Source: Prochlorococcus sp. AG-402-M18 (GTDB taxonomy: Bacteria; Cyanobacteriota; Cyanobacteriia; PCC-6307; Cyanobiaceae). From it: a stretch of 64,000 nucleotides of DNA. Both the position numbers and the translations under genes were made by a program. Position 1 is the first letter of the stretch. Every line of letters begins with the position of its first letter. The stretch is from assembly GCA_003216595.1 (NCBI GenBank), contig QCIQ01000003.1, positions 62,001 to 126,000 of the forward strand. The letters are read 5' to 3'. This document shows, in pieces, positions 10,007 through 29,695 of the stretch. Below the pieces are notes generated by a model. It was not told the DNA's origin, made no database searches, and worked only from the letters and a program-made list of their open reading frames with translations.

Positions 10007-11785
10007 CTATCGAGGGTCAACTTTTTGAGTTATTAGTTTTGTTTTCTTCATTAAAAACATACAACTCACAGCAATTAAAAGCGCAATCCATGCGCTTCTC
10101 TCTTGATGTAATAAGAAAGCCCCAATACTAACTAATCCACCATAGAGAATTCCTGAGCCTAAAACGAAGCGAGATCCAAGCACTGATAAATTGTCAACTG
10201 GATTGATATTCAGACTTTTTCTTATTTTTTTCCAACCAGGACCTGGGGGTTTTACCTGTTTAACAAATTCATTGAGTATCTCTTCTGACTCTGGCTCAGT
10301 AAAAAACAAGGTAAGCAACCAAATCACAGCTGTAAATGAAGTAGTAAATAAGAGTCTTTTCCCAAAATCTTCAATTGTAAAATAGGGAGAAACCGAGGTA
10401 ATTAAGCCCATAAAGAAACCACTCAGCATTGCGGAAAGTTCCGCTAGAGCATTAACTCGCCACCAAAACCACCGAAGGACAAGAACAGCACCTGGTCCTG
10501 TTCCTATTGCAATAACAAGTCGAAACATTGAGCCAATACTGTTACTAAATAGAGCCGTGACGACTCCAATTAGAAGCAACAAAATGCTTCCAACCTGGCC
10601 AATAAAAATCATTTCTTTAGGGCCAGCTGATGGCCTCACAAATCTCTTATACAGATCATGAGCAAGATAACTTGCTCCCCAGTTAATTGATGTACTTACA
10701 GTACTCATAAATGCAGCGACCAATGAAACCACGACTAATCCAAGTCCAACAGGTGGCAAATATCTAACAGCGAGATTTGGATAACTTAGTTCCCAGTCAG
10801 CCTGTTGAGGCAAGAGGACTAAACCAGCCAAACCAACTAAAATCCAAAGCCAACTGCGAATAAGATAATTAACAATTAAAAAAACTATTCCTGCCAAAGT
10901 TGCTTGTTTTTCATCTTTAGTAGCCAATAAACGCTGAATAAATTCTCCACCACCATCACTACGCCTAAAGCTCCACCACTGCAAAGAAATAAAAGCGAAA
11001 AAGGTAGTAATACTTATTCCTGAACTATCCAACCAATTGAAACCATCTTTATTTAATGTCCATGGGAATAAAGAAAGGAGCTCAGGTCGATCTAATGCCT
11101 CTATTTTTATTAACAAAGCCGTCATACCACCAGAAGCATCCAGTGCTACAAAGCAAACAGCAAACGCTCCTAAAAGAGCTAATACAAGTTGGACAAAATC
11201 ATTAACCACTACTGCCCAAAGACCACCTAGTACAGTGTAAATAAGCAAAAATAAAGCAACTAAAACCATTAAAAGTATCGTGTCAGTAAAGGGGCCAAAC
11301 ACAATATGTCCATCCACGACACCTAATGATTCAGCTACTTTACGCATTGCCAAGAATGCATAAGCAATCCCAATACAATTGATTGGAACAGAAAGCAAGA
11401 AAGCTTTTATACCTCTTAAATAAGCTGCTGGCTTACCTCCATAACGTAATTCAGTGAAAGCTGCATCAGTCAATACTCCACTACGCCTCCAAAGTGGAGC
11501 GAATATAACTGTCATGGCGACATGTGCAAGCCCAAAACTCCACCACTCCCAATTCCCAGCCAAGCCTCTAGTCCCAATAATTCCGGCCACATAAAGAGGG
11601 GTATCAATAGAGAATGTTGTAGCAGCCATGGACATTCCAGCAAGCAAACCAGTTAGACGACGACCAGCAACAAAATAATCGGTTTCATTATGATTTTTTA
11701 GAGAGATATAAATTCCTAATGCCAGAGAAAATATTAAATAAAGAAATAAAATAAACCAATCAATAAATGTCATAAGAGTTCTCAA
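10007..11785 (-). CDS. sodium:solute symporter (SSS) family transporter
   Basis: Multi-TM protein; NETDYFVAGRRLTGLLAGMSMAATTFSIDTPLYVAG typical of the SSS family. Confidence 0.88.
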   Translation of the reverse strand: MRTLMTFIDWFILFLYLIFSLALGIYISLKNHNETDYFVAGRRLTGLLAGMSMAATTFSIDTPLYVAGIIGTRGLAGNWEWWSFGLAHVAMTVIFAPLWRRSGVLTDAAFTELRYGGKPAAYLRGIKAFLLSVPINCIGIAYAFLAMRKVAESLGVVDGHIVFGPFTDTILLMVLVALFLLIYTVLGGLWAVVVNDFVQLVLALLGAFAVCFVALDASGGMTALLIKIEALDRPELLSLFPWTLNKDGFNWLDSSGISITTFFAFISLQWWSFRRSDGGGEFIQRLLATKDEKQATLAGIVFLIVNYLIRSWLWILVGLAGLVLLPQQADWELSYPNLAVRYLPPVGLGLVVVSLVAAFMSTVSTSINWGASYLAHDLYKRFVRPSAGPKEMIFIGQVGSILLLLIGVVTALFSNSIGSMFRLVIAIGTGPGAVLVLRWFWWRVNALAELSAMLSGFFMGLITSVSPYFTIEDFGKRLLFTTSFTAVIWLLTLFFTEPESEEILNEFVKQVKPPGPGWKKIRKSLNINPVDNLSVLGSRFVLGSGILYGGLVSIGAFLLHQERSAWIALLIAVSCMFLMKKTKLITQKVDPR

Positions 11786-11803
11786 GTCATACGAGTTTCT
11801 TTC

Positions 11804-13062
<1,259 letters not shown>

Positions 13063-13098
13063 TTAGAAAGTTTATAAGACTATTGTAGATAAATTCAT

Positions 13099-17217
<4,119 letters not shown>

Positions 17218-17249
17218 CTATTCAAGAAAAAAGGAATTTGTTCTAAGAG

Positions 17250-19157
17250 TTACGAAGTAGCTGCTACGGCATCAATAATTGTATGGTTCATTACCACTCG
17301 GCCAACGGTAGTCAAGATGTAACGGCTAATTAAACTTCCATCTTCATCTAATCGGTCACGTCGATATGTCCACTCCTCAATACGGGTACCATCTTTCAAA
17401 GTCTCAGACTTACGCGGTTTTTGAAGCTCATCATCGTCCTCAATTTCACCCGAGAATCGAACCCAAACCCAATCATGCAAATCTATTCTTTTATCTTCCA
17501 GAGCTTGTAAAACGTCTTCAAGTGATGCATATGTATGTGAATGATCTCCAAACTTTGGCTGATTTGCTTGAGGTTGAATTGCGGTTAGATAGTAAGACCC
17601 TAAAACCATATCTTGAGATGGGGTAACAATTGGATCCCCAGTTGCAGGGGAAAGAATATTGTTACTAGCTAGCATTAACATCCTTGCCTCTGTTTGTGCC
17701 TCAATTGCTAAAGGAACATGAACAGCCATTTGATCTCCATCAAAATCAGCGTTAAAAGCTGGACATACCAATGGATGTAGCTGTATAGCTCGTCCAGCGA
17801 CTAATTTAGGCTCAAAAGCTTGTATGCCTAGTCGATGCAAAGTAGGGGCTCGATTGAGCAGGATAGGATGACCATCTATAACTTCCTGCAATACCTGCAT
17901 CACTTCATCGTCGGCTTTCTGTATCAATTTTTTTGCTGCTTTGATGTTGTTGACAATATTCTGGCGAATCAATCTATGAATTACAAAAGGCTGAAAAAGC
18001 TCTATAGCCATTTCCTTTGGCAATCCACATTGATGCATTTTTAACTTGGGGCCAACTACTATTACCGATCGACCCGAATAATCAACTCTTTTCCCAAGCA
18101 AGTTCTGTCTAAATCTACCTTGCTTACCTTCGATAATATCGCTTAATGATTTCAAGGGGCGATTATTTGCACCAACAACAGTTCTTCCCCTTCTACCATT
18201 ATCAATAAGTGCATCTACAGCCTCTTGTAGCATCCTTTTTTCATTTCTAACTATTATCTCGGGCGCTAATATCTCCTGAAGACGAGCTAGACGATTATTC
18301 CTATTAATTACTCTTCTATATAGGTCATTTAAATCTGAGGTGGCAAATCTACCCCCGTCTAATTGCACCATAGGCCTCAGATCAGGAGGTATAACAGGTA
18401 TCGCATCTAAGACCATCCATTCTGGACTTGCACTTGTAGCAATAAAATTATCTATAACCCTTAGTCTTTTGATAAGCTTAGCCCTTTTTTGACCTTTGCT
18501 TGTTGCAATTTCTTCTCTTAATTGCTCAGCAACTTCCTTTAAATTTAAATCTTCAAGTAATTGTTTTAAGGCCTCTGCACCTATCCCAACAATTGGTTCA
18601 TTCTCGATAGTTGAATCCTCAGCATAAATCTCGTCTTCAATCTCAAGCCATTCATCTTCTGTTAATAGCTGCTTATATTTAAGATCTTTACTATCTCCAA
18701 TATCTAAAACAACATAACAATTAAAGTAAACAATTTGCTCAACATCTCTAAGAGGCATGTCTAACAAAATAGCTACATAACTAGGGATACCTTTTAGATA
18801 CCAAACATGAGATACGGGAGCTGCTAATTTAATAAATCCCATTCTATGTCTCCTTACCCGACTTTCTGTTACTTCAACACCGCACCTTTCACAAACAATT
18901 CCACGATGTCTAACTCTCTTATATTTTCCACAATGACATTCCCAATCCTTTGATGGGCCAAAGATCTTTTCACAAAACAATCCGTCCATTTCAGGCTTAA
19001 GTGTTCGATAATTTATTGTTTCTGGCTTGGTTACCTCCCCTACTACCTGACCATTGGGTAAAGTTCTTTGCCCCCATTCCATTACTCTTTCAGGCGAGGC
19101 TAGTTTTATTTTGACGTAATCAAAATGATTTTCCGTACGTAAGTTGCTATTAGTCAT
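17250..19157 (-). CDS. rpoC1: RNA polymerase gamma subunit
   Basis: [15 protein letters not shown] catalytic motif; [24 protein letters not shown]. Confidence 0.97.
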   Translation of the reverse strand: MTNSNLRTENHFDYVKIKLASPERVMEWGQRTLPNGQVVGEVTKPETINYRTLKPEMDGLFCEKIFGPSKDWECHCGKYKRVRHRGIVCERCGVEVTESRVRRHRMGFIKLAAPVSHVWYLKGIPSYVAILLDMPLRDVEQIVYFNCYVVLDIGDSKDLKYKQLLTEDEWLEIEDEIYAEDSTIENEPIVGIGAEALKQLLEDLNLKEVAEQLREEIATSKGQKRAKLIKRLRVIDNFIATSASPEWMVLDAIPVIPPDLRPMVQLDGGRFATSDLNDLYRRVINRNNRLARLQEILAPEIIVRNEKRMLQEAVDALIDNGRRGRTVVGANNRPLKSLSDIIEGKQGRFRQNLLGKRVDYSGRSVIVVGPKLKMHQCGLPKEMAIELFQPFVIHRLIRQNIVNNIKAAKKLIQKADDEVMQVLQEVIDGHPILLNRAPTLHRLGIQAFEPKLVAGRAIQLHPLVCPAFNADFDGDQMAVHVPLAIEAQTEARMLMLASNNILSPATGDPIVTPSQDMVLGSYYLTAIQPQANQPKFGDHSHTYASLEDVLQALEDKRIDLHDWVWVRFSGEIEDDDELQKPRKSETLKDGTRIEEWTYRRDRLDEDGSLISRYILTTVGRVVMNHTIIDAVAATS

Positions 19158-19199
19158 GAGAAATTTAGTGTGATGAGATGATTTTTTCGATTGAGTCAG

Positions 19200-22100
19200 T
19201 TACTCCTCGTATTCTTTACCTAATGATTCATAGGTAGGTCTACTTGGCGTGCTTCTACGAGGATTAACATCTTGCATTAGATCAACTTCTTTTCCATCAT
19301 CTGTATAAACGCCAATATCTAATCCCAATGACTGAAGTTCTCTCATTAAAACTTTGAAAGATTCTGGAGTCCCAGGCCTTGGAATTGGTTTACCTTTTAC
19401 AATTGAATTAAGAGCTTCATTACGACCTTGCATGTCATCAGACTTTACAGTTAGCAGCTCTTGCAAAGTGTATGCTGCACCATAAGCCTCAAGTGCCCAT
19501 ACTTCCATTTCTCCCAGTCTCTGTCCACCTTGTTGGGCTTTTCCACCTAGAGGTTGTTGAGTAACTAAAGAATATGGACCTGTAGACCGAGCATGAATCT
19601 TATCGTCTACTAAATGTACAAGTTTTAGGAAGTGAGCATAGCCAACAGCTACTGGTTGATCAAACGGTTCTCCTGTTCGACCATCTTTAAGGAGTAACTT
19701 TCCAGGATCCTCAGGGTTGTATACCCATGATTTACCTGGCTGCTTTGCAGCTTCTTTCAAGTAGGCTTGTACAGTCTGATTAGACATTTCTGGCCCATAC
19801 ATCTCATCAAATGGGACAATTTTAACTCGGCAATCCAAGTTTGAGGCAGCCCAACCCATGAGGAGCTCAAATACTTGCCCTACATTCATTCTACTTGGAA
19901 CCCCAAGTGGATTAAGACATATATCTACAGGTGTGCCATCAGGAAGGTAAGGCATATCTTCTCTTGGCAGTATTCTGCTAATAATCCCTTTATTGCCATG
20001 TCTGCCTGCCATTTTATCGCCAACTTGAATTTTTCTGCGTTGCGCCACATAGACTCTTACAACCATGTTAGCTCCAGGTGGTAGCTCATCACCTTGTTCT
20101 CTTGTATAGATTCTGACATCAACTACTCGTCCTCTCTCAGTTGAGGGAACTCGAAGTGAGTTATCTCTTACATCTCTAGCTTTTTCTCCAAAAATTGCTC
20201 TTAACAGTTTTTCTTCAGGTGGTTGATCTGATTCTCCTTTAGGGGTTACTTTCCCAACAAGGATATCTCCACTCTCAACAAACGCTCCTATTCGAATGAT
20301 TCCCATTTCATCCAAATTCCCAAGACTTTCTTCAGATACATTGGGGATTTCTCTTGTTATTTCTTCAGGACCTAGCTTCGTTTGGCGAGCTTCTATTTCA
20401 TATTTTTCTATATGAACAGAGGTATATAGATCATCTTTAACTAACCTTTCGCTAACCAAAATTGCATCTTCATAGTTGTAACCTTCCCATGGCATATATG
20501 CAATTAATACATTTTGACCAAGAGCTATTTCACCTCCCTCACATGCCGAACCATCAGCCAAGACTTGCCCCACAATTACTGGGTCACCATTAAAAACTAT
20601 AGGCCTATGGTTTAAACAAGTATCTTGATTAGATCTCTGATATTTTTGCAAGTAATGAGTGTGATCATTGCCTTCTTCATCAGTAACAACGATTGCATTT
20701 GCATCAACATAACTCACTGTTCCATTAACTTTTGAAATTGGAACCATTCCAGAGTCTCTCGCAACCTGAGTCTCTAAACCAGTTCCAACTAAAGGCCTTT
20801 CTGGACGCAAAAGAGGGACCGCTTGTCTTTGCATATTGGAACCCATCAAAGCTCTATTAGCATCATCGTGTTCCAAAAATGGAATTAAGGATGCAGCGAC
20901 AGAAATAACCTGAACAGGTGATAGTTGGACATAATCAACTTGCTCAGGAGAAACCGTTTCAAAATCTTGACGATATCTAACTGGAACAAGTTCTGCCATA
21001 ATTTTTCCTTCTTCGTCGGTAGCTACATCCCCTGGAGCAACCCTACATTCATCTTCTAAATCTGCAGAAAGATAAATAGGATTACCTTCTTTGATTAATC
21101 GTCCATTTTCCACCTTCCAAAATGGTGTCTCAATAAAACCGTATTCATTTACTCTCGCGTGAGTTGCTAAAGAATTAATCAAACCTGCATTTGGTCCTTC
21201 AGGGGTTTCAATTGGACACAGTCTTCCATAATGAGAGGGATGAATATCCCTAACTGCAAAACCAGCTCTTTCACGAGTTAAACCTCCAGGTCCCAAAGCA
21301 GAGATACGTCTCTTATGAGTTAATTCTGCTAATGGATTGGTTTGATCCATAAATTGACTTAATTGACTTGAACCAAAAAATTCTTTTATTGCAGCAACTA
21401 AAGGTTTTGGGTTTACTAACTGCGCTGGAGTAAGTGAATCTGTTTCCCCAACGGTCATCCTTTCTTTAATTATCCTTTCAAGTCTATTTAAACCAACTCG
21501 AACTTGATTTTGTAAAAGTTCGCCGACTGATCTAACTCTTCTATTACCTAAATGATCAATATCGTCCAAAGTTGCCCCACCAACATCTAATTCTAAATTG
21601 ATTAAATAATCCAACGTAGAAAGAACATCTTCGTTTGTAAGTGTTCTTACGTTATCAGGAATAGTTAAGCGTAATTTCTTATTTATTTTATATCTACCAA
21701 CTCTTCCTAAGTCATACCGTTTTGGATCGAAAAATCTTGTTTGGAGTAACTGTTGACCACCACTAACTGAAGGAGGCTCGCCTGGCCTTAACTTTTTATA
21801 AAGCTCCAACAAGGCTTGGTCTTCCGAACTTATACCTTCTTCATTGGCCGCATCAATTGACTTTTTATAAAACTCAGGATGTCGTAATTTATCTATCACA
21901 TCATTATCTGATAAACCCATTGCCCTCATTAAGACATGAGCATTAATTTTTCGTGTTTTATCTACACGAACATGAAGCAAATCGTTTTTATCCGTTTCAA
22001 ACTTTAACCATGCTCCGCGATTAGGAATAACGCTTGCATTGTAAGTTCTTCTACCATTTTTATCCTGCTCATCTTTGAAATAAACTCCTGGACTTCTAAC

Positions 22101-22487
22101 AATTTGATTGACTATTACTCTCTCAGCACCATTAATTATAAAAGTTCCACGTTCAGTCATTAAAGGTAGTTCACCTATAAAAACTTCTTGTTCTTTAATC
22201 TCTCCGGTCTCTTTATTAACTAAACGACAAGTGACATACATTTGAGAAGCAAAAGTTGCATCTCTTCTCTTTGCTTCTTCTACATCATGCCTTGGACGCT
22301 TAAGTTTATATTCTGCACCTATAAAATGCAGTTCAAGCTTACCGGTGTAGTCTGTAATGGGAGAAAAATTGTCTAATTCTTCTATTAAGCCTTTATCCAA
22401 AAACCACTTAAAACTGGATCTTTGCACCTCAACCAGATCAGGCAGATATGTAGCGGCTTTGGCTACCTGAATCGCGCTTCTGCTCAT
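19200..22487 (-). CDS. rpoB: RNA polymerase beta subunit
   Basis: [60 protein letters not shown]. Confidence 0.97.
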   Translation of the reverse strand: MSRSAIQVAKAATYLPDLVEVQRSSFKWFLDKGLIEELDNFSPITDYTGKLELHFIGAEYKLKRPRHDVEEAKRRDATFASQMYVTCRLVNKETGEIKEQEVFIGELPLMTERGTFIINGAERVIVNQIVRSPGVYFKDEQDKNGRRTYNASVIPNRGAWLKFETDKNDLLHVRVDKTRKINAHVLMRAMGLSDNDVIDKLRHPEFYKKSIDAANEEGISSEDQALLELYKKLRPGEPPSVSGGQQLLQTRFFDPKRYDLGRVGRYKINKKLRLTIPDNVRTLTNEDVLSTLDYLINLELDVGGATLDDIDHLGNRRVRSVGELLQNQVRVGLNRLERIIKERMTVGETDSLTPAQLVNPKPLVAAIKEFFGSSQLSQFMDQTNPLAELTHKRRISALGPGGLTRERAGFAVRDIHPSHYGRLCPIETPEGPNAGLINSLATHARVNEYGFIETPFWKVENGRLIKEGNPIYLSADLEDECRVAPGDVATDEEGKIMAELVPVRYRQDFETVSPEQVDYVQLSPVQVISVAASLIPFLEHDDANRALMGSNMQRQAVPLLRPERPLVGTGLETQVARDSGMVPISKVNGTVSYVDANAIVVTDEEGNDHTHYLQKYQRSNQDTCLNHRPIVFNGDPVIVGQVLADGSACEGGEIALGQNVLIAYMPWEGYNYEDAILVSERLVKDDLYTSVHIEKYEIEARQTKLGPEEITREIPNVSEESLGNLDEMGIIRIGAFVESGDILVGKVTPKGESDQPPEEKLLRAIFGEKARDVRDNSLRVPSTERGRVVDVRIYTREQGDELPPGANMVVRVYVAQRRKIQVGDKMAGRHGNKGIISRILPREDMPYLPDGTPVDICLNPLGVPSRMNVGQVFELLMGWAASNLDCRVKIVPFDEMYGPEMSNQTVQAYLKEAAKQPGKSWVYNPEDPGKLLLKDGRTGEPFDQPVAVGYAHFLKLVHLVDDKIHARSTGPYSLVTQQPLGGKAQQGGQRLGEMEVWALEAYGAAYTLQELLTVKSDDMQGRNEALNSIVKGKPIPRPGTPESFKVLMRELQSLGLDIGVYTDDGKEVDLMQDVNPRRSTPSRPTYESLGKEYEE

Positions 22488-22740
22488 TCGAGAACCTGCG
22501 TTTATATGTAGAGGACGGGGTTAATGTCTTGTCCTTAAGGTCGAAAAATGATCTTTACTAAGAAAAAACCAAAAAACAATCTCATGGAAGATTGGGATTT
22601 AAATTGAATTTACTTAATCAACGAACAAACTGACTCAAAAGGCAGAACCTTCAAGGTTTAAGCGTAGATACCACGCATAGACAAGACAATAAGTAACTCT
22701 ACACTCAAATCAGAGAATTAACTAGAGGATAAAATGATAT

Positions 22741-23532
22741 TTAAGGCAACGCAAACAATTCCCTTGCGTTTTGAGTCGTTTTTTCAGCAATTTCAGAAAA
22801 GCTTTCTCCTCTAATTTCTGAAATTTTATCTACCACATGCTTTACGAAAGAAGGTTCATTCCTTTTCCCTCTATGAGGAACAGGCGACAGGAAAGGACTA
22901 TCGGTTTCTACTAGAAATCTACTGTCAGGAACTTCTTTGGCGCATTCATGAATATCAATGGCATTTTTGAAGGTTACATTTCCACTGAAACTGATATAAA
23001 AGCCAAGATTAAGAAACTCTCTCATATCTTTGACATTACCGCTCCAGCAATGCATAACACCTTTTGGGCAGCAACCATCTTCAGAAAGTTTAGAAAAAAC
23101 TTCTAACATTTCTTTTGCAGCATCTCTGCAATGAACAATGACTGGCAAATTCAATTCACAAGCCAAGTTTAATTGCGGCATTAAAATTGAAAGTTGCTCA
23201 CTCAAGTTCTCTGCTTTGAAAAGATCAAGTCCTAATTCTCCTATTGCAACTACTCGACTGTCATCAAGAGCAGCATGTTTCAAAACACTTACAGTGTCAG
23301 GTCTCCAATGATGGACATCCAATGGATGTACTCCTACTGAATATCGAATCTCCTTAAATTGATCAGCCATTGACTTAATAGCTGGGATTTCAGAGGGTTC
23401 TACGCAAGCGTGCAACAATGCTTTAACGCCCTGTGATCTCCATCTTTGTGCAACTTTTTCTCTATCTTCGTTAAAGTTAGAGAATACAATATGACAGTGA
23501 CTATCAATTATTGAACTTTTGGAATCGCTCAA
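22741..23532 (-). CDS. tatD: TatD family metal-dependent hydrolase
   Basis: IDSHCHIVF, AIGELGLDL, VIVHCRDA, ETDSPFLSPVPHRGKRNEP. Confidence 0.92.
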   Translation of the reverse strand: MSDSKSSIIDSHCHIVFSNFNEDREKVAQRWRSQGVKALLHACVEPSEIPAIKSMADQFKEIRYSVGVHPLDVHHWRPDTVSVLKHAALDDSRVVAIGELGLDLFKAENLSEQLSILMPQLNLACELNLPVIVHCRDAAKEMLEVFSKLSEDGCCPKGVMHCWSGNVKDMREFLNLGFYISFSGNVTFKNAIDIHECAKEVPDSRFLVETDSPFLSPVPHRGKRNEPSFVKHVVDKISEIRGESFSEIAEKTTQNARELFALP

Positions 23533-23581
23533 GATGAAAAATAAAATGTTCTTTCAATATTAAATCTTAGATTATTTATTC

Positions 23582-23884
<303 letters not shown>

Positions 23885-23995
23885 TTAGTGTTTTAGTCTT
23901 ATATTAATCCACACTACCTCAAGACCATGAAGAAGATCTACATAAATCAAAATTAAGGCATAAGATAATCAAATTGAACCAATAGCTAAGAGTTC

Positions 23996-25345
23996 ATGAC
24001 GCAAATAATTAATAAAGATGAGGTTCAAGAAACCCCTTCAAAAAAATCGATCATAAAAACAGCTAATAATTTTGACCAGGCTCAGTCTGAGCTCAAGAAA
24101 ATCACTGATCGAACATCTGGAACCGTTCAAGATAAAGCTATAAAAGTGGTCGATGGCATTCTTGAAAATGTTAGTAAAAGAGGGGATGAGGCGCTTAGAG
24201 AATATACTTCTCGCTTTGATGGGTTTGTAACGGAAAATTTTCAAGTTCCATCAAATTTAATACTTAAAGCTTGGGAAGAGACTTCTAAGGAATTACAAGA
24301 TTCACTTTTATTGGCAAAAAAAAGAATTGAAAAATTTCATAGTCTTCAGATACCAAAAAATATCAACTACAACGGTCCCAATGGAGAATCCCTAGGACGA
24401 AGATGGAGTCCTGTAGAAAAAGCGGGAATATATATTCCTGGAGGAAGAGCCGCCTATCCAAGCACAGTTCTAATGAATGCTATTCCTGCTTATGTTGCAG
24501 GAGTTAATCAAACCATCATGGTTTCTCCTGCCAACTCACAAGGCGAGTTAAACCAAACCGTATTGGCTGCAGCACATATCACAGGAATCAACAAAGTTTT
24601 TCGTGTTGGAGGTGCTCAAGCAATTGGCGCGCTTGCAAGTGGAACTGAGTCAATTCCAAAAGTAGATGTAATTACTGGGCCAGGAAATATTTATGTAACT
24701 TTGGCTAAGAAAAAAGTTTATGGAAAGGTAGGAATTGATTCTTTGGCTGGTCCAAGTGAGATCCTAATCATTGCTGATCAATCAGCAAAATTGGAACATG
24801 TTGCATCCGATATGTTGGCGCAATCTGAGCATGATCCTTTGGCTTCAGCAATATTAATAACAACTAATAAAGAATTAGCGGAAAAATTACCAGCAGAAAT
24901 AGAACGTCAGTTAATTAATCATCCAAGATTGGAAATATGCAAGGAATCACTTTCTCAATGGGGTTTAATAGTCCTTTGTGATGATTTAGAAACTTGTGCA
25001 AAATTAAGTGATACTTTTGCCCCAGAGCATCTTGAATTACTTGTAGAGGAACCAAAAGAATTATCAAAAAGCATTAAGAATGCTGGAGCAATATTTATGG
25101 GGCCATGGAGCCCAGAAGCTATTGGAGATTATCTTGGGGGGCCAAATCACACTCTTCCCACTTCAGGCACTGCAAGATTTGCTGGTGCTCTTGGAGTTGA
25201 AACTTTTATGAAAAATACTTCACTTATAGATTTTTCCAAAGAAGCCTTTAATGAGAATAAAGATGCAGTTGTGCATTTAGCCAATAGCGAGGGGTTGCAT
25301 AGTCACGCAGAATCAATACGAATTAGAGATTCTAAATTTTGTTAA
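23996..25345 (+). CDS. hisD: histidinol dehydrogenase
   Basis: [46 protein letters not shown]. Confidence 0.95.
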   Translation: MTQIINKDEVQETPSKKSIIKTANNFDQAQSELKKITDRTSGTVQDKAIKVVDGILENVSKRGDEALREYTSRFDGFVTENFQVPSNLILKAWEETSKELQDSLLLAKKRIEKFHSLQIPKNINYNGPNGESLGRRWSPVEKAGIYIPGGRAAYPSTVLMNAIPAYVAGVNQTIMVSPANSQGELNQTVLAAAHITGINKVFRVGGAQAIGALASGTESIPKVDVITGPGNIYVTLAKKKVYGKVGIDSLAGPSEILIIADQSAKLEHVASDMLAQSEHDPLASAILITTNKELAEKLPAEIERQLINHPRLEICKESLSQWGLIVLCDDLETCAKLSDTFAPEHLELLVEEPKELSKSIKNAGAIFMGPWSPEAIGDYLGGPNHTLPTSGTARFAGALGVETFMKNTSLIDFSKEAFNENKDAVVHLANSEGLHSHAESIRIRDSKFC

Positions 25346-26042
25346 GTGAGTCAACACCAACTACTTCATTTTCAACTTTTCCAACTAATACTTCATCTGC
25401 CAGGTTTACAAAAAGTCCATTTTCAAGAACACCTGGAATGTTGTTAATTTGACTCTCCAATAGCTCAGGTTGTTCAATACCATTCCTAAAAGTTAAATCA
25501 AGTATCAAGTTTCCTTGATCAGTAACTATTGGTCCAGCCTTTTTCTGAGCCATTCTTAGATTTCCTTCTCCCTCAAGATTTTTTAATGTTTTTTGTACTT
25601 GTTTCCAAGCTGAAGGAAGAACCTCTACTGGTAATTTGAAATCAAGGTTTAATTTCTCAACAAGTTTGGTTGAGTCAACCACCACTATAAATTTTTTAGC
25701 CAAAGCAGCAACAAGTTTTTCCTGAACATGACAAGCTCCTCCCCCTTTAATTAATTGAAATTTGGGATCAACTTCATCTGCACCATCAATTGCAAGGTCA
25801 ATTTCTGAAACTGAGGATAGAGATTTCAGCGGTATCCCTAATTCAGACGCAAGAACTTCACCCTGAAAAGATGTAGTCACTCCAACAACATCTTTAATTT
25901 CTCCTGATTTTAGTTTGGCAGCAAGAGCCTCAATCATTAAAGCTGCTGTAGAACCAGAGCCAAGACCAAGAATCATACCGTTTTGAATCTGATCTACAGC
26001 AGCTTGAGCAACTGCTTGTTTCATTTGATTTTGGAGATCCAT
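25332..26042 (-). CDS. rpiA: ribose-5-phosphate isomerase A
   Basis: [35 protein letters not shown]. Confidence 0.94.
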   Translation of the reverse strand: MDLQNQMKQAVAQAAVDQIQNGMILGLGSGSTAALMIEALAAKLKSGEIKDVVGVTTSFQGEVLASELGIPLKSLSSVSEIDLAIDGADEVDPKFQLIKGGGACHVQEKLVAALAKKFIVVVDSTKLVEKLNLDFKLPVEVLPSAWKQVQKTLKNLEGEGNLRMAQKKAGPIVTDQGNLILDLTFRNGIEQPELLESQINNIPGVLENGLFVNLADEVLVGKVENEVVGVDSLNKI

Positions 26043-26078
26043 TTAGTCGTACCTTTTCGAAAGACAGTAGCAAGATTT

Positions 26079-27308
<1,230 letters not shown>

Positions 27309-27322
27309 CTAGTAATATTTGA

Positions 27323-27874
27323 TTGCCTGACGGTACCTCTTTGAATAGGGGCGGGTCAAAACTTAAACCGCTCGGGCTTCCTGCCCGACTTCGACACTGC
27401 CTCTTGTCTAATCAAACCATTACAGAATTGAAAGTTCTTGCAGCAAAGTCCGCAACTAATTATGGCTTTGATGTAACTGATTTTAAGATGTTCACTCATC
27501 TAAATCCCTTATCAATTCAAGTAAATATCCGACATAAGAATCCCGATAAGAAAGTCACTATTGATGACTGTTCTATTCTTAGTCAACATATTGATGAAGC
27601 AATTCATGGTTCTTCAATCCTTAATCAGCCTTTCATTCTTGAAATCAGCAGCGAGGGGGTTGGTGATTTCTTAACTGAGGATAAAGATTTTCAAATTTTC
27701 AAAGGTTTTCCAATTGAAGTTACTTATCAGGATTTAAAAAAAATTGAACAACAAACAAATGGTTTGCTTCTAAAAAGGACAGATAATGATTTACAAATAA
27801 ATCAAAAGGGTAAAACTCAACGAATCCCAGTCGAAGACATTATTCAAGTTCGACTCACAAAACCCACTGGTTAA
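27323..27874 (+). CDS. rimP: ribosome maturation factor RimP (5-prime end uncertain)
   Basis: ELKVLAAKSATNYGFDVTDFK...FILEISSEGVGDFLTEDKDFQIFKGFPIEV; upstream of nusA. About the first 30 codons of the ORF may be leader. Confidence 0.82.
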   Translation: MPDGTSLNRGGSKLKPLGLPARLRHCLLSNQTITELKVLAAKSATNYGFDVTDFKMFTHLNPLSIQVNIRHKNPDKKVTIDDCSILSQHIDEAIHGSSILNQPFILEISSEGVGDFLTEDKDFQIFKGFPIEVTYQDLKKIEQQTNGLLLKRTDNDLQINQKGKTQRIPVEDIIQVRLTKPTG

Positions 27875-27929
27875 AATCTAGATATTAATTATCTAACCCA
27901 ATCCTTCTCATCTCTATATCCCATCATCG

Positions 27930-29363
27930 ATGGCTCTTGTTCTACTCCCAGGCTTAAATAACTTAATTGAAGACATTAGTGAGGAAAAAAAACTTCCATC
28001 ACAAGTTGTCGAAGCTGCTTTAAGAGAAGCACTTCTTAAAGGTTACGAACGATATCGAAGAACCCTTTATTTAGGTATCAGCGAAGATCCTTTTGAAGAA
28101 GAATACTTTAGTAACTTTGATGTAGGCTTGGATCTCGAAGAGGAAGGTTATAGAGTTTTGGCAAGTAAAATAATAGTTGAAGAAGTTGAGAGTGATGATC
28201 ATCAAATAGCAATTGCTGAGGTCATGCAAGTTGCTGATGATGCTCAAGTTGGGGATACGGTTGTCCTGGATGTAACTCCAGAGAAAGAAGATTTTGGAAG
28301 AATGGCTGCAGCTACAACCAAGCAAGTTTTAGCCCAAAAATTGAGAGATCAGCAAAGAAGAATGATTCAAGAGGAATTTGCTGACTTAGAAGATCCAGTG
28401 CTAACAGCCAGAGTAATAAGATTTGAAAGGCAGTCAGTAATAATGGCAGTTAGTTCTGGTTTAGGTAGACCAGAAGTAGAAGCTGAGCTTCCAAGACGAG
28501 ATCAACTGCCAAATGATAATTATCGAGCAAACGCAACATTTAAAGTCTTCCTTAAAGAAGTTAGTGAAATTCCAAGGAGAGGGCCGCAACTTTTTGTGAG
28601 CAGGTCAAATGCTGGACTGGTTGTCTATTTATTTGAAAATGAAGTTCCTGAAATTCAAGAAGGTTCAGTTCGAATTGTTGCTGTTGCTCGTGAAGCAAAT
28701 CCACCTTCAAGAGCAGTTGGGCCCAGAACAAAAGTAGCTGTTGATAGTATTGAAAGAGAAGTAGATCCTGTTGGAGCATGTATTGGTGCTAGAGGATCTC
28801 GAATTCAACAAGTAGTAAATGAACTTCGTGGAGAAAAAATAGATGTAATTCGTTGGTCTTCTGACCCTGTTCAATACATCTGTAATTCATTAAGTCCTGC
28901 AAGAGTTGAAGTAGTAAGACTTGTGGATCCAGAAGGTCAGCATGCTCATGTCTTAGTTCCTCCAGATCAACTTAGCCTCGCAATCGGTAGAGAAGGGCAA
29001 AATGTAAGACTTGCTGCAAGGCTTACAGGATGGAAAATAGATATAAAAAATTCACAAGAATATGATCAAGCCACTGAGGATTCTGAAGTTGCAGAATTAA
29101 TTTCTCAAAGGGAAGAAGAAGAATCTTTACAGAGAGAAGCTGAACAGAGATTAGAGGCAGAACAAGCCGCTAGAGCTGAAGAAGATGCACGATTAAGAGA
29201 ACTTTATCCTCTACCAGAAGACGAAGAAGACTTTCAAGATGAGCAATCATCAGATATCGATGCTGATGCCACAGCAACCGATGAAAGTGATATTGGGGAA
29301 GCAATTGAAGAGGCGGGTCCTATCGAAGATAAAGTAATTAGACAAGAGGAAGGAACCCGGTGA
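27930..29363 (+). CDS. nusA: transcription termination/antitermination factor NusA
   Basis: REALLKGYER, GACIGARGSRIQQVVNELRGEKIDVIRWS, LAIGREGQNVRLAARLTGWKIDI. Confidence 0.95.
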   Translation: MALVLLPGLNNLIEDISEEKKLPSQVVEAALREALLKGYERYRRTLYLGISEDPFEEEYFSNFDVGLDLEEEGYRVLASKIIVEEVESDDHQIAIAEVMQVADDAQVGDTVVLDVTPEKEDFGRMAAATTKQVLAQKLRDQQRRMIQEEFADLEDPVLTARVIRFERQSVIMAVSSGLGRPEVEAELPRRDQLPNDNYRANATFKVFLKEVSEIPRRGPQLFVSRSNAGLVVYLFENEVPEIQEGSVRIVAVAREANPPSRAVGPRTKVAVDSIEREVDPVGACIGARGSRIQQVVNELRGEKIDVIRWSSDPVQYICNSLSPARVEVVRLVDPEGQHAHVLVPPDQLSLAIGREGQNVRLAARLTGWKIDIKNSQEYDQATEDSEVAELISQREEEESLQREAEQRLEAEQAARAEEDARLRELYPLPEDEEDFQDEQSSDIDADATATDESDIGEAIEEAGPIEDKVIRQEEGTR

Positions 29364-29635
29364 GTCAAAGCCCCATTCTGCGTAGATGTGTAGCTTGCAA
29401 AAAAGTTCTTGATCGCAAGTGTCTTTTAAGAGTTACTAGAGATTTTCAGAATGGAGTAGTTCTCTCAGGCGGGATGGGAAGATCAGCCTATCTCTGTCCT
29501 ACTGATTCATGTTTTGAAGAAGCTTTGAAGCGTAAACGATTACAAAAAGCTTTGAGATGTCATATTCACTCAAGCGTTTTCAATATGCTCCAAAAACAAC
29601 TTAATACCTGCATTGATTCAGATAGTGAGGCATGA
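29360..29635 (+). CDS. ylxR: YlxR family (DUF448) RNA-binding protein
   Basis: RRCVACKKVLDRKCLLRVTRD...GRSAYLCPTDSCFEEALKRKRLQKALR; between nusA and infB. Confidence 0.9.
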   Translation: MSQSPILRRCVACKKVLDRKCLLRVTRDFQNGVVLSGGMGRSAYLCPTDSCFEEALKRKRLQKALRCHIHSSVFNMLQKQLNTCIDSDSEA

Positions 29636-29695
29636 TGTTTATTAAGAGAACTTAGTCAACTCAAAAACCAAATCTAAAGTTCAAGCACACCATTA

